The translations under genes and the position numbers were made by a program. A model generated the notes under the pieces. It saw only the letters and a list, made by a program, of their open reading frames with translations, had not been told where the DNA came from and made no database searches. Positions 8,840 through 16,758 of a stretch of DNA of 64,000 bases are shown here, in pieces (the first letter of the stretch is position 1; the number at the start of each line of letters is the position of its first letter). Origin of the DNA: Sphingomonas sp. AP4-R1 (GTDB taxonomy: Bacteria; Pseudomonadota; Alphaproteobacteria; Sphingomonadales; Sphingomonadaceae); NCBI RefSeq assembly GCF_013113735.1, contig NZ_CP053346.1, positions 1,440,001-1,504,000 on the forward strand, read 5' to 3'.

Positions 8840-9352
8840 ATGGCTTTCTGTGTTCTGATGCGGGAAAATGCTGCGGAGGCCGCCCCGGCCCTCCGTCAGC
8901 AGCCCCGCGTCGGCGCGAGGGCGGGCCACCGCGAGGGCGTCGTGCATCAGGTGATGGTGCATGCTCTGTCTCCGGACGGCGTGATCGTCGAAGCGCGCGA
9001 TTCGCTGCCCGAGGGCACGCGCGTGGTCTTCGAGATCGCCGAGATCGGGCATTGCCCGGCCACGATCCTGTGGCGTGACGGCAGCCTCTATGACTGCCAG
9101 TTCGATCGGCGGCTGGATCCGCTCAAGGTCCACCGCAAGCTGCTGCGCACGAAGGTGGTGTGGGGGCCGTTCGGCACCGGATCGGACGAACTCTGGTCGG
9201 GCGGGACCGCGCCCTGCGGCCTGATCGGCACCGACTTTCCCGAACCCGGAATCGATCCCTGGTCGGGCCGGATCCGGATGCTGCTCCTGATCGTGGGCGG
9301 CGTGCTGTGCTGGCTGCCGCCGATCGCGTTGCTGCTGGGATGGCGGCCGTGA
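8840..9352 (+). CDS. PilZ-like domain protein with C-terminal membrane anchor
   Basis: 170 residues. About residues 30-110 resemble a PilZ beta-barrel: RVGARAGHREGVVHQV, then SPDGVIVEA, LPEGTRVVFEI and ILWRDGSLYDCQFDRRLD. PilZ domains bind cyclic di-GMP, but the canonical RxxxR and D/NxSxxG motifs are not clean here, so binding is uncertain. A single C-terminal helix (about 145-165) would anchor it to the membrane. The ATG at 8840 was chosen because GGAGG sits 7 bases upstream; in-frame ATGs at 8792 and after lack such a site. Confidence 0.6.
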   Translation: MAFCVLMRENAAEAAPALRQQPRVGARAGHREGVVHQVMVHALSPDGVIVEARDSLPEGTRVVFEIAEIGHCPATILWRDGSLYDCQFDRRLDPLKVHRKLLRTKVVWGPFGTGSDELWSGGTAPCGLIGTDFPEPGIDPWSGRIRMLLLIVGGVLCWLPPIALLLGWRP

Positions 9353-9395
9353 CGGGCCGGGGCCCATTGCGGCCCCGTGTGCGGGGAGGTGCGCC

Positions 9396-9932
9396 ATGCC
9401 CGGACAGATAGGCCTGACCATGGTGGCGATGGGATCGCTGGTGACGGCGATGGTGCCCACTGCCTACACGATCGGCACGACGCACCATCCCGAGGCCCGC
9501 CGTACCGCGGCCCATGCCGCCCCGCATGCCGTGAACAGGCCCGATCTCGCCCCGTCGCTGCCCAAGGCGGGCGACGCGCGGTTGGCCCGCAGCGACGACG
9601 GTTTCTTCTATGCCGATGCGCGCATCAACGGCCATCCGGTGCGCCTGCTGGTGGATACCGGCGCGAGCGCGCTGATGCTGCCCGCGCAACAGGCGCGACG
9701 GCTGGGCGTGAACATGCACGCGCTGGCCTATGACGGGCATATCCGGACGAGCTCTGGGACGGCGCGGATCGCGCGCGTGACGATCGATCGCATGACGGTG
9801 GCGGGCCAAACGTTCGAGGATGTGCCGGCGATGATCCTGCCGCGCGGCGACAGCGTGGGCCTGATGGGGCAGGCGGTGCTGGCGCGGTTCCGTTCGGTTT
9901 CGATCGAGGGGGATATGCTGGCTTTGCGGTGA
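9396..9932 (+). CDS. Retropepsin-like clan AA aspartic protease
   Basis: 178 residues: N-terminal hydrophobic helix (about 5-25), a linker, then a single retroviral-type protease lobe with LLVDTGASALMLP, where Asp in DTGA is catalytic, and the hydrophobic partner segment VGLMGQAVLARF. Proteins of this type (TIGR02281-like) are common in alphaproteobacteria. They would work as homodimers with the catalytic domain in the periplasm. Substrate unknown. It follows the PilZ-like gene after 43 bases on the same strand. Confidence 0.85.
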   Translation: MPGQIGLTMVAMGSLVTAMVPTAYTIGTTHHPEARRTAAHAAPHAVNRPDLAPSLPKAGDARLARSDDGFFYADARINGHPVRLLVDTGASALMLPAQQARRLGVNMHALAYDGHIRTSSGTARIARVTIDRMTVAGQTFEDVPAMILPRGDSVGLMGQAVLARFRSVSIEGDMLALR

Positions 9933-9991
9933 GGGCGGGGCGAAGACGGCTTATTCGGAGGTCCCGACCGAAAAACAGCACCGTCCCCGAT

Positions 9992-10155
9992 CCGTTCGTG
10001 CCGAGCTTGTCGAAGCACGGGCTTCGCGCGGTGTCCCCTGAAGCACGTCCTTCGACTTCGCTCAGGACGAACGGAGGGTGGGGCTCAGGACGAACGGAAG
10101 GTGGGGGCTCAGGGCAAACGGAGGGTGGGGCTCAGGACAAACGGAGCATGGGGGA
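9992..10155. repeat. Type A palindromic repeat plus four degenerate 24-base tandem units
   Basis: Arms CCGTTCGTGCCGAGCTTGTC(GAAG) (9992-10015) and TTCGACTTCGCTCAGGACGA(ACGG) (10050-10074) form the palindrome. From about 10059 the right arm is then copied in tandem: GCTCAGGACGAACGGAGGG, GCTCAGGACGAACGGAAGG, GCTCAGGGCAAACGGAGGG and GCTCAGGACAAACGGAGCA, each followed by TGGGG. The array fills most of the 279-base gap to the convergent rlmE gene. Confidence 0.8.
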
Positions 10156-10211
10156 GTTCGAAGGTTTCAGGGCGAGTGGGACGGCTATCATCCCCGTCCG
10201 ACGCCCGGCGA

Positions 10212-10901
10212 TCAGTCCCGCTCGTCTTCAGGGCGCGCGACGGGGCCCTTGAAGCCCTGCGCGATCACATACCATTCGGACGAATCCTTGCGGCTGGCAG
10301 GCGGCTTGGCGTGCTTCACGGTGGTGAACATGCGCTTGAGCAGGGCGACGAGGCCGTGGTCGGCGCCGCCGGCCAGCACCTTGGCGACATAGGCGCCGCC
10401 GGGATTGAGGATCTCGCCGGCGAAATCGGCGCCCGCCTCGACCAGACCCATCGTGCGGAGATGATCGGTCTGCTGATGGCCGACCGTATTCGCGGCCATG
10501 TCCGACAGCACCAGATCGGCCTTGCCGCCGAGCGACTCGGTGAGGAGCGCGGGCGCGGCGTCGTCCATGAAATCCATCTGCAGGATCGTGACGCCGTCGA
10601 TCGGATCGACCGGCAGAAGATCGATACCGACGATCGCGGCGCCCGGATTCTGGCGGCGCACGACCTGGCTCCAGCCACCGGGGGCGATGCCGAGATCGAT
10701 CACGCGGCGCGTGCCCTTGATCAGGTTGAAGCGCTCGTCCAGCTCGATCAATTTGTAGGCGGCGCGGCTGCGATAGCCCTCGGCCTGCGCCTTCTTCACA
10801 TACGGATCGTTCAGCTGACGCTCGAGCCAGCGCGTGGAGGACGCGGTGCGCCCCCGCGCGGTCTTCACCCTCTGCTTGCCGCCTGATCCGCCTCTGCTCA
10901 T
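10212..10901 (-). CDS. rlmE: 23S rRNA (uridine-2552-2'-O)-methyltransferase
   Basis: 229 residues, full length for RlmE/FtsJ. SAM motif VIDLGIAPGGWSQV is near residue 70. The catalytic K-D-K-E tetrad is visible as K in RAAYKLIELDE, D in LSDMAANTVG, K in AYVAKVLAGG and E in DSSEWYVIAQGFK. It methylates U2552 in the A loop during late 50S assembly. The N-terminus is a basic, Gly-rich tail. Its ATG overlaps the ppx stop (ATGA), so it is coupled to the upstream gene. Confidence 0.95.
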   Translation of the reverse strand: MSRGGSGGKQRVKTARGRTASSTRWLERQLNDPYVKKAQAEGYRSRAAYKLIELDERFNLIKGTRRVIDLGIAPGGWSQVVRRQNPGAAIVGIDLLPVDPIDGVTILQMDFMDDAAPALLTESLGGKADLVLSDMAANTVGHQQTDHLRTMGLVEAGADFAGEILNPGGAYVAKVLAGGADHGLVALLKRMFTTVKHAKPPASRKDSSEWYVIAQGFKGPVARPEDERD

Positions 10902-11974
10902 GCGGGCACGCCGGTATCGGCCGCCATCAGGCCGCGCAAGATGCCCTCGCGAATGCCGCGATCGGCGACGGACAGCCGCGTGGCGGGCCAGAGATCGAGG
11001 ATCGAATCGAGGATCGCGCAGCCTGCCACCACCAGATCGGCGCGCTCGGTGCCGATGCAGCGCAGGGTGGCGCGTTCGGTGACGGACAGGCCGGACAGGC
11101 GCCGGCTGACGGCGCGGAGATCCTGGGCCGAGACGATCAGCCCGTCGATCTTCTTGCGATCATAGCTCGGCAGATCGAGGTGGATGCTGGCAAGCGTGGT
11201 GACCGTGCCCGACGTGCCGAGCAGGCGGACGGGGCCGTGGGCATGCTCCGCGATGCGCGCGGCGAAGGGCGCGAAGGCGTCGGTCGCGCGCTGCTTCATG
11301 CGCGCATAGGCGATGCGGAGTTCCTCCTCGTTCGCGCCGACATGCGGTTCGCTTTCGGAGAGGGAGACGACGCCCCAGGGCGCGCTGAACCAGTCGCGCA
11401 CCTCCGGCACGGGCGCGTCGCCCTCGCCCAGCAGCACCAGTTCGGTCGAGCCGCCGCCGATATCGAAGACGAGCGCGGGGCCCTCCCCCGGCTCCAGCAA
11501 GGCGTGGCAGCCGATCACGGCGAGGCGCGCTTCCTGCTCGGCCGAGATGATCTCCAGCCTTATGCCGGTTTCCTTGGCGACACGGGCGATGAAATCGGTG
11601 CCGTTGGTGGCGCGCCGGCACGCCTCGGTCGCGACCGAGCGGACGAGCGTGACGTGGCGGCGCTTGAGCTTTTCCGCGCAGATGGAAAGGGCCGCGACCG
11701 CGCGGTCCATCGCGATATCGCTGAGCTTGCCGGTGGCGGCGAGCCCCTCGCCCAGCCGGACGATGCGTGAAAAGGCATCGACGACGACGAAGCCTTCGCC
11801 TTCGGGCCGCGCGATCAGCAGGCGGCAATTGTTGGTGCCGAGATCCAGCGCGGCATAGGTTTGGCGCGGGGCCCACGCCCGGTTCCGCCGGGACGGATTG
11901 CCGACGGCCCGGCCGCCGGCTGCGGGCCGAGGCGCCGCTTTCTGCGACCGCTCTGCCATCGACATGCTCTTCAT
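10898..11974 (-). CDS. Ppx/GppA-family phosphatase
   Basis: 358 residues with the ASKHA phosphate-binding motifs YAALDLGTNNCRLLIARP (about 40) and LVFDIGGGSTELVLLG (about 165). The family removes terminal phosphates from polyphosphate or from pppGpp; sequence alone does not separate the two activities. It has only the core two-domain fold, shorter than the E. coli enzymes of about 500 residues, as is usual in alphaproteobacteria. The first 30 residues are basic and variable; starts at 11974, 11965 or 11959 are all possible. It overlaps rlmE by four bases. Confidence 0.9.
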   Translation of the reverse strand: MKSMSMAERSQKAAPRPAAGGRAVGNPSRRNRAWAPRQTYAALDLGTNNCRLLIARPEGEGFVVVDAFSRIVRLGEGLAATGKLSDIAMDRAVAALSICAEKLKRRHVTLVRSVATEACRRATNGTDFIARVAKETGIRLEIISAEQEARLAVIGCHALLEPGEGPALVFDIGGGSTELVLLGEGDAPVPEVRDWFSAPWGVVSLSESEPHVGANEEELRIAYARMKQRATDAFAPFAARIAEHAHGPVRLLGTSGTVTTLASIHLDLPSYDRKKIDGLIVSAQDLRAVSRRLSGLSVTERATLRCIGTERADLVVAGCAILDSILDLWPATRLSVADRGIREGILRGLMAADTGVPA

Positions 11975-12166
11975 ATTCGCCAGTGGCCGAGGGGCCGCCG
12001 GTACTTGGGGACCAGCCTAGAGACGGGGGGCAGGCGCGGCAAGGGGCATGCCCGCGTGCCATTTTCGCATGTCTGCGGAAAGGCGGGCAAAAGAGGCAAC
12101 GGCTGGGCGTGGGATTGCGTGCGGCGGCCAGTGTCTTATCTTGTCGACACACCTGAGGATCACGCG

Positions 12167-12568
12167 ATGAGCGAGAAGAAAACGAAGAAGGCCGGCAAGC
12201 CCAAGGGCGAGAAGGCCAAGGGCGCCAACAAGGCGGGCGCGAAGGCCAAGGCGCATTCGCCCGAGGCGGCGATTGCCGGGATCGTCGAGGATCTGCGCGA
12301 CGCCGGCGCGAAGCTGGCGGCGGCGGCGAACAGCCCGGCCGGGCGCGAAGTGATCGCGATGGGGCTCTCGATCGCGGCGACGGCGGCGCAGGCGGCGCTG
12401 GCCTCCAAGGGCAAGGCGAAGGGGGCCAAGCCGGCGGCGGCGAAGGCCGAGCCTGAGGCCGTGAAGGCGGGGCCGGCCAAGGGCTCGGTGGGCGAGGATG
12501 CGCTGGCGGCGGCCTTGGGCAGCGTGGCCGAGATGGCGCTGGCGCGGATCTTTCCGAAGAAGGGTTAG
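12167..12568 (+). CDS. Lys/Ala-rich small protein with histone-tail-like N-terminus
   Basis: 133 residues. The first 35 are dominated by Lys, Ala and Gly (KKTKKAGKPKGEKAKGANK), like a histone H1 tail. A predicted helical core follows (IVEDLRDAGAKLAAAANSPA ... AMGLSIAATAAQAA), then a second Lys/Ala linker and a short C-terminal helix. I recognise no named family. DNA or membrane binding are both plausible; function unknown. The ATG at 12167 is the first that gives this composition. Confidence 0.7.
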   Translation: MSEKKTKKAGKPKGEKAKGANKAGAKAKAHSPEAAIAGIVEDLRDAGAKLAAAANSPAGREVIAMGLSIAATAAQAALASKGKAKGAKPAAAKAEPEAVKAGPAKGSVGEDALAAALGSVAEMALARIFPKKG

Positions 12569-12855
12569 GCGGGGCGCATTCGCCTTGGGCGGATCAAGGA
12601 AGAAGATTCACGCGGAGGCGCGGAGGAGGAAAAGAGGAAGCCGCTTCGCGGGGGCATTGGGCGGCCGCCGATTCCTTATCCTCCCATCGCATATGGGGAG
12701 GTAGATCATCCGCAAGATGGTGCGGGCGGCTACCGTCTGCTTTCCTCCCTCCCGTCATTCCCGCGAAAGCGGGAATCCATGGAGACGGTAACCTCGGTAG
12801 TGCGCCCCTCACCTTCACCCTGTCCGTGGATTCCCGCTTTCGCGGGAATGACGGG
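12569..12855. repeat. Repeat-filled gap with type C palindrome
   Basis: Arms CCGTCATTCCCGCGAAAGCG... (12752-12783) and ...CGCTTTCGCGGGAATGACGG (12823-12854) form a long near-perfect inverted repeat, each arm also containing the smaller palindrome CCCGCGAAAGCGGG. At about 12607 there is a TTCACGCGGAGGCGCGGAGG tract that looks like another dispersed repeat. No gene is seen in this gap. Confidence 0.75.
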
Positions 12856-12880
12856 GAAAGAGACTAGCCGCGGTGCCGGG

Positions 12881-13489
12881 TCAGATCGTGTCGCGGAGGT
12901 CGTGGCGCGGTTCGGGCTTGGGTGCGGCGGCGGGAGTCGGCTTCGCCGGGGCGGGTTTCGACGTCAGCGCCGTCGGCACCAGCGGGGCGACGTTGCGGCA
13001 GTCGCCTGACTGGCTGGTTTCCACCTTCGGCGCTTCGTTGGGCGCGAACGAGGTCATGCGATAGCTCTGCGTGCAGCCGCCGTTCGCGCTGGTCGAGGAG
13101 ACGTAGGAATAGCTGACGCCGCCCTGGGGCGCGGCGACGGCATGCGTGTCCGCAGTGCGCGTGACGCCCGGTGCGGCGGCGGCCTGCGTGGCGGCCGCGG
13201 CGTGGGCCTGCGCGAACATCGCATCGGCCTGCGCGTCCATCATCGCCGAGATGCGGTCGAGCGCGAGGAAGGGATCGTCCTGTTCCTGCGCGATGAGGGC
13301 GACGGGCGCCGCGACCGGCTGCATCACGATCCGCGGCGCGACATCGCCCGCATAGTGGATCCGCGCGATGCTGCCATCGGGCATGGTGACGTTCATCGTG
13401 TGGAGCTTTTCGGCACCGGCGGCGAGGGCAGTGCCCGCGAGGGCGAGGGTGGCGATGCCGGCCAATGCCAGCTTGCGGGACGGACGCAT
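12881..13489 (-). CDS. Secreted protein of unknown function
   Basis: 202 residues. Signal peptide MRPSRKLALAGIATLALAGT with cleavage after ALA. The mature part has TMNVTMPDGSIARIHYAGD, an Ala/Gln helical middle, a two-Cys segment (GGCTQSYRMTS ... SGDCRNVAP) that could form a disulfide, and a Pro/Ala-rich tail. The start at MRPSRK is preceded by GGAGGA and is better than the in-frame TTG seven codons upstream. Family not recognised. Confidence 0.65.
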   Translation of the reverse strand: MRPSRKLALAGIATLALAGTALAAGAEKLHTMNVTMPDGSIARIHYAGDVAPRIVMQPVAAPVALIAQEQDDPFLALDRISAMMDAQADAMFAQAHAAAATQAAAAPGVTRTADTHAVAAPQGGVSYSYVSSTSANGGCTQSYRMTSFAPNEAPKVETSQSGDCRNVAPLVPTALTSKPAPAKPTPAAAPKPEPRHDLRDTI

Positions 13490-13591
13490 GATTCCTCCGT
13501 GGTTGCGCAATGAGACGACGGAGAGACTGGCGGCGTGATCCTGAACCCCGGACTAACCGGGGGCGGGGATGCGATGGATGGGGAGGCATAT

Positions 13592-13670
13592 CGTGCTCCG
13601 GCGAAAGCCGGAGCCCAGAGCTGCAAGCGTCGTGTCTGGAGCGCTGGGCTCCCGCGTTCGCGGGAGCACG
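13592..13670. repeat. Palindromic repeat, type D (CGTGCTCCGGCGAAAGCCGG...)
   Basis: Arms CGTGCTCCGGCGAAAGCCGG(AGCCCAG) (13592-13618) and CTGGGCTCCCGCGTTCGCGG(GAGCACG) (13644-13670), 25 bases apart, right after the S10 peptidase stop. Confidence 0.7.
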
Positions 13671-13678
13671 GCTGGAGG

Positions 13679-15172
13679 TCAGCGCTGGTAGAGGGCCAGC
13701 GCGGTCTTGCGGAACGCGGCGCCGCTGTCCGCGCGGCTGTAGAACATGTGGCCGCCGGGATAGAGGGCGAGCTGGACGCGATCGGGGCGGCCGAAGCCGG
13801 GCATCTGATCGATCACGAGGCGGCTGACGAAATAGGGGCAGGACAGATCGTCCATGCCGTGCGCGATCAGCACCGCCATCTTCGGATCGACCGCGACCGC
13901 CTTGCGGAGATCGGTGATCGCCTCGTCCTGATTCTTGCGATCCCAGAGATTGCCGACCTCGTAGGACAGCAGATTGTAGCGGCCCTCGACCTTCCAGCCG
14001 GCGGTGCGCGTCATCAGATCGACCGCAGCCCCGGTGACGGGGGCCATGATCGCATCCAGCAGCGGATCGTTCGCCCTGTTGTCGGGGGATTCGGGGAAGG
14101 GATCGAAGGCGGTGACGTTCGAATCGTAGATCGAGCCGATCGAGGCGGTGTCGCGATGCGTCTCGCGCAGGAAGGTGCGGATATCGATCCGCCCTTCATA
14201 TTGGCGGACCAGCTTGGGATCGAGGCCGGTGAAGGCGGAAACACGCGCCGTCATCCGCTCGATCGCCTGCGGATCGGAGCGGCCGCGCAGCAGATCGACC
14301 GCATATTCGCCGCGCGCATAGGCCTCGACCTCGGCCAGCGCGGCCGGGCTGGCCAGCTTGCCCTCGCGTTCCAGACGGCCCGCCGCCATCGAGGGCAGGC
14401 TGGTGATGTAGGTCATCGGCGAGAAGGTGGCGACGTCGCTTTCCAGCGTCGTCATGCTGAGCGCGGGCGAGACCATGACGATGCCGTTGAGGCCGACGCC
14501 GAGCCGGCTCTGCAGATAATAAGCGAGGCGCGGCACGCGATAGCCGCCGTAGCTTTCGCCGACGAGATATTTGGGACTCGTCATGCGACCATTCTTCGTC
14601 AGCCAGTCCGAGACGGTGCGCGAGAGATAGGCGATGTCGCTGTCGGGCGTGAAGAAGGCCTTCTTCGCCTCGGCCTCCTCGATCAGGCTGCGACTGTAGC
14701 CGGTGCCGATCGGATCGATGAACACCAGATCGGTGAAATCCAGCCAGCTGTTCGGATTGTCGCGTGCGACGGCGCTGTCCGACGGGGCGTCGCCCTGCGC
14801 GCCGAACTGGACGCGCTTGGGCCCGATCGCGCCATAGTTCAGGAAACCCGAGGCCGCGCCGGGACCGCCGTTGAAGGCGAAGGTGACGGGGCGGGCAGCG
14901 GCGCCACCCTTGGCCACATACGCGGTATAGACGACCTCGCCGGTCTTCTTGCCCTTGGCGTCGAACAGCGGGAGCGTGCCGACCGTCACGTCATAGGACA
15001 GGCTCTTTCCGGCGATGACGACGCTTTGCGCGACGGTGCGATCGGCAGGCAGCGGCGGCAGCGTGGTGTCGGTCTTGGCGGCGTCGCCCTTCGCGGATTC
15101 GGGTGGCTTGGAATCGGCCGCCATCGCCGGCGTGGCGAGGGCGAGAAGGCAGGCGAGGAATGTGAGGCGCAT
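13679..15172 (-). CDS. S10 family serine carboxypeptidase-like protein
   Basis: 497 residues. Signal peptide MRLTFLACLLALATPAMAA sends it to the periplasm. The alpha/beta-hydrolase signature FAFNGGPGAASGF (oxyanion region, about 98-110), LVGESYGGYRVP (nucleophile Ser207), DDLSCPYF (Asp) and PGGHMFYS (His) give a complete catalytic triad in S10 order. The family cleaves C-terminal residues from peptides. It stands alone between repeats and a divergent small gene. Confidence 0.9.
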   Translation of the reverse strand: MRLTFLACLLALATPAMAADSKPPESAKGDAAKTDTTLPPLPADRTVAQSVVIAGKSLSYDVTVGTLPLFDAKGKKTGEVVYTAYVAKGGAAARPVTFAFNGGPGAASGFLNYGAIGPKRVQFGAQGDAPSDSAVARDNPNSWLDFTDLVFIDPIGTGYSRSLIEEAEAKKAFFTPDSDIAYLSRTVSDWLTKNGRMTSPKYLVGESYGGYRVPRLAYYLQSRLGVGLNGIVMVSPALSMTTLESDVATFSPMTYITSLPSMAAGRLEREGKLASPAALAEVEAYARGEYAVDLLRGRSDPQAIERMTARVSAFTGLDPKLVRQYEGRIDIRTFLRETHRDTASIGSIYDSNVTAFDPFPESPDNRANDPLLDAIMAPVTGAAVDLMTRTAGWKVEGRYNLLSYEVGNLWDRKNQDEAITDLRKAVAVDPKMAVLIAHGMDDLSCPYFVSRLVIDQMPGFGRPDRVQLALYPGGHMFYSRADSGAAFRKTALALYQR

Positions 15173-15330
15173 GACGGACCTTCGTGGGTGCGTGAATCAC
15201 ATGCTTCTGGGGCAGCGCCCGGCAGGCCGCAAGGCCGCCGCGCCCGGGGCCGGAACGGGGGCATCGGGCGGGCGTTGTGTCTGGTGGGTGACGGCTCTGT
15301 AAGGCGAGCCGACCGCCCGGGAGACTGATC

Positions 15331-15576
15331 ATGAGCGAGACTGCCAACCAGACCCCGGATACGACCGAGATCCGGCCCGCCAAGGATGCGAGCGACGACA
15401 AGCGGCTGCAGCGCGATCCGTCCCACGCGGATGCCAAGCTGGATGTCGCGCTGGACGAGAGCTTCCCCACGTCCGACGCGCCGGCGAATACCAAGCCCGG
15501 CCAGAGCAGCGAGCCGGCCGTTTCCTCGGGCTATGACGAGGAAGAAGAGGAACGGATCGCCGCGGAGCGCGCCTGA
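15331..15576 (+). CDS. Small acidic hydrophilic protein, conserved but unknown
   Basis: 81 residues, rich in Asp, Glu, Ser and Ala, with no hydrophobic core. The segment DVALDESFPTSDAPA resembles a motif seen in many small proteobacterial proteins of unknown role. It ends in an acidic cluster DEEEEERIAAERA. It is likely disordered. The gene is divergent from the S10 peptidase, 158 bases apart. Confidence 0.7.
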   Translation: MSETANQTPDTTEIRPAKDASDDKRLQRDPSHADAKLDVALDESFPTSDAPANTKPGQSSEPAVSSGYDEEEEERIAAERA

Positions 15577-15641
15577 TCTCGCGGATGCGGGAATGGGCGG
15601 GTGCAGGAAAACGGCACGATAACCTCCTCCCGCATTCATAA

Positions 15642-15677
15642 TGCGATCGCGCACTTATCCACAGATGCGCGATCGCA
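15642..15677. promoter_or_regulatory. Consensus DnaA box inside an 11-bp inverted repeat
   Basis: TGCGATCGCGC (15642-15652) and GCGCGATCGCA (15667-15677) are perfect inverted arms. Between them lies TTATCCACA (15655-15663), an exact DnaA-box consensus. The site is in the 252-base gap before the gene at 15829. No cluster of further DnaA boxes or AT-rich unwinding element is visible, so this does not look like oriC. Confidence 0.55.
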
Positions 15678-15828
15678 ACACATTTGCCGACAAACGGTCA
15701 TTTCCCTGACATCATGTTGCGTCGCAGCAGCGGATGTGATCCACTCTGTCTCAAGGATCCCGCGGTTAACGGCCCGGAAACCAAATCCGGTGCATGTTTG
15801 CTTCGCGGCAGTAGAGCGGAGGCAGGCG

Positions 15829-16377
15829 ATGGCTCAGCAGATGAAACCGGCGGACGGCGCGATGGCGCTTGCCGAGATCAAGGAATTCGCGACGTTCCCG
15901 TCTTCCACGCAGCGCTACATCCGCCGGTCGCTGGATGTGGGCCTCGGCCGGAACGACGCGATGGGGCGCTGGTCCCGCGACGTCGTCGAATCCGCGAGCA
16001 TCAAGGCGCAGGCGCGCATCTATTGCCGGCTGGATCATATCCGCCAGCATATTCCCGACGATAGCGGGCTGGAGCAGATGGAGGCGTTCTTCGCCCCGCT
16101 CGTGACCATCTCGGCCTTCGATCTGGGGCAGGGGCGGATCGGCAGCTTCGCGGCCTATCGCTTCCTGTACGAACGGCTGCTGGGCGGTGCGGTGCGGCCC
16201 TGGCTGCCGGGCGCCTTCTGCGCGGCGGCGGCGCTGCCGCATCTGCATCCCGAAAAGCGGCGCGCGCTGCTGCAATCGATCAGCGAGGCGGCGGCGACGG
16301 CGGCGGGCTGGTCCAGCCGGGCGCCGTGCTTCTATCCCGAGTGGGTCGACAAGATCGAGGTCGCGCTGCCCAATTGA
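15829..16377 (+). CDS. Hypothetical cytoplasmic protein
   Basis: 182 residues with no signal peptide or membrane segment. Helical, with YIRRSLDVGLGRNDAMGRW early and AYRFLYERLLGGAVRPWLPG later. The start at 15829 follows GGAGG (15817-15821) at 7 bases. I do not recognise the family. The DnaA-box palindrome lies about 150 bases upstream and could affect its expression. Confidence 0.65.
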   Translation: MAQQMKPADGAMALAEIKEFATFPSSTQRYIRRSLDVGLGRNDAMGRWSRDVVESASIKAQARIYCRLDHIRQHIPDDSGLEQMEAFFAPLVTISAFDLGQGRIGSFAAYRFLYERLLGGAVRPWLPGAFCAAAALPHLHPEKRRALLQSISEAAATAAGWSSRAPCFYPEWVDKIEVALPN

Positions 16378-16384
16378 GGGCGGC

Positions 16385-16516
16385 TCAGCCCTTGGGGCCC
16401 TGCGGATCGATATCGTCGTAGCCGATCCAGGCACGATAGACGGCCGACACGACGATCAAGGCCAGAACGGCCAGCAGCATCACGCCCCAAAGGCGAAGAT
16501 CGAAGAAGATGGCCAT
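16385..16516 (-). CDS. Tiny single-helix membrane protein
   Basis: 43 residues: MAIFFDLRLWGVMLLAVLAL then VSAVYRAWIGYDDIDPQG. One hydrophobic helix (about 8-30) with a hydrophilic tail. The frame stays open upstream to 16606, but the methionine at 16516 begins a sensible membrane protein and upstream codons look random. Convergent with the previous gene, 7 bases apart. Function unknown. Confidence 0.5.
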   Translation of the reverse strand: MAIFFDLRLWGVMLLAVLALIVVSAVYRAWIGYDDIDPQGPKG

Positions 16517-16758
16517 CGCATTGGCTCCGATTGGGAGGGGCTTGGCTGGGGTGTCCCGTTCTAGGATCAACGCGTTGCGGCCGTGGCTGCTCCCCTCGCG
16601 CGACATTTTCCGCCCAAGGTGAAGAGGCGAAAGCTCCGTCTACGGTTCCGAAAAGGTTGCGACGAGCGACATCGCATTGCCGGAACGTCATCGCCTTGCG
16701 CGACGTTCGGCGGCATAGAGCGTTCTTGTCATTCCCGTTTCTGCCGTCGGAGTTCTCG

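Noticed and set aside
10059-10155. CRISPR-like array
   Set aside because: Units are 24 bases, degenerate and directly contiguous, with no spacers and no cas genes; they derive from a REP-type arm.
13535-15328. A 597-codon plus-strand frame opposite the S10 peptidase
   Set aside because: Antisense shadow; the minus-strand protein has signal peptide and a full catalytic triad.
15642-15677. Chromosomal origin of replication
   Set aside because: Only one DnaA box, no AT-rich unwinding region and no dnaA, hemE or parAB neighbours.
16531-16758. N-terminal extension of mannose-6-phosphate isomerase
   Set aside because: The frame is open, but the peptide has no family features and the normal start MPATKLTTKR is at 16759.
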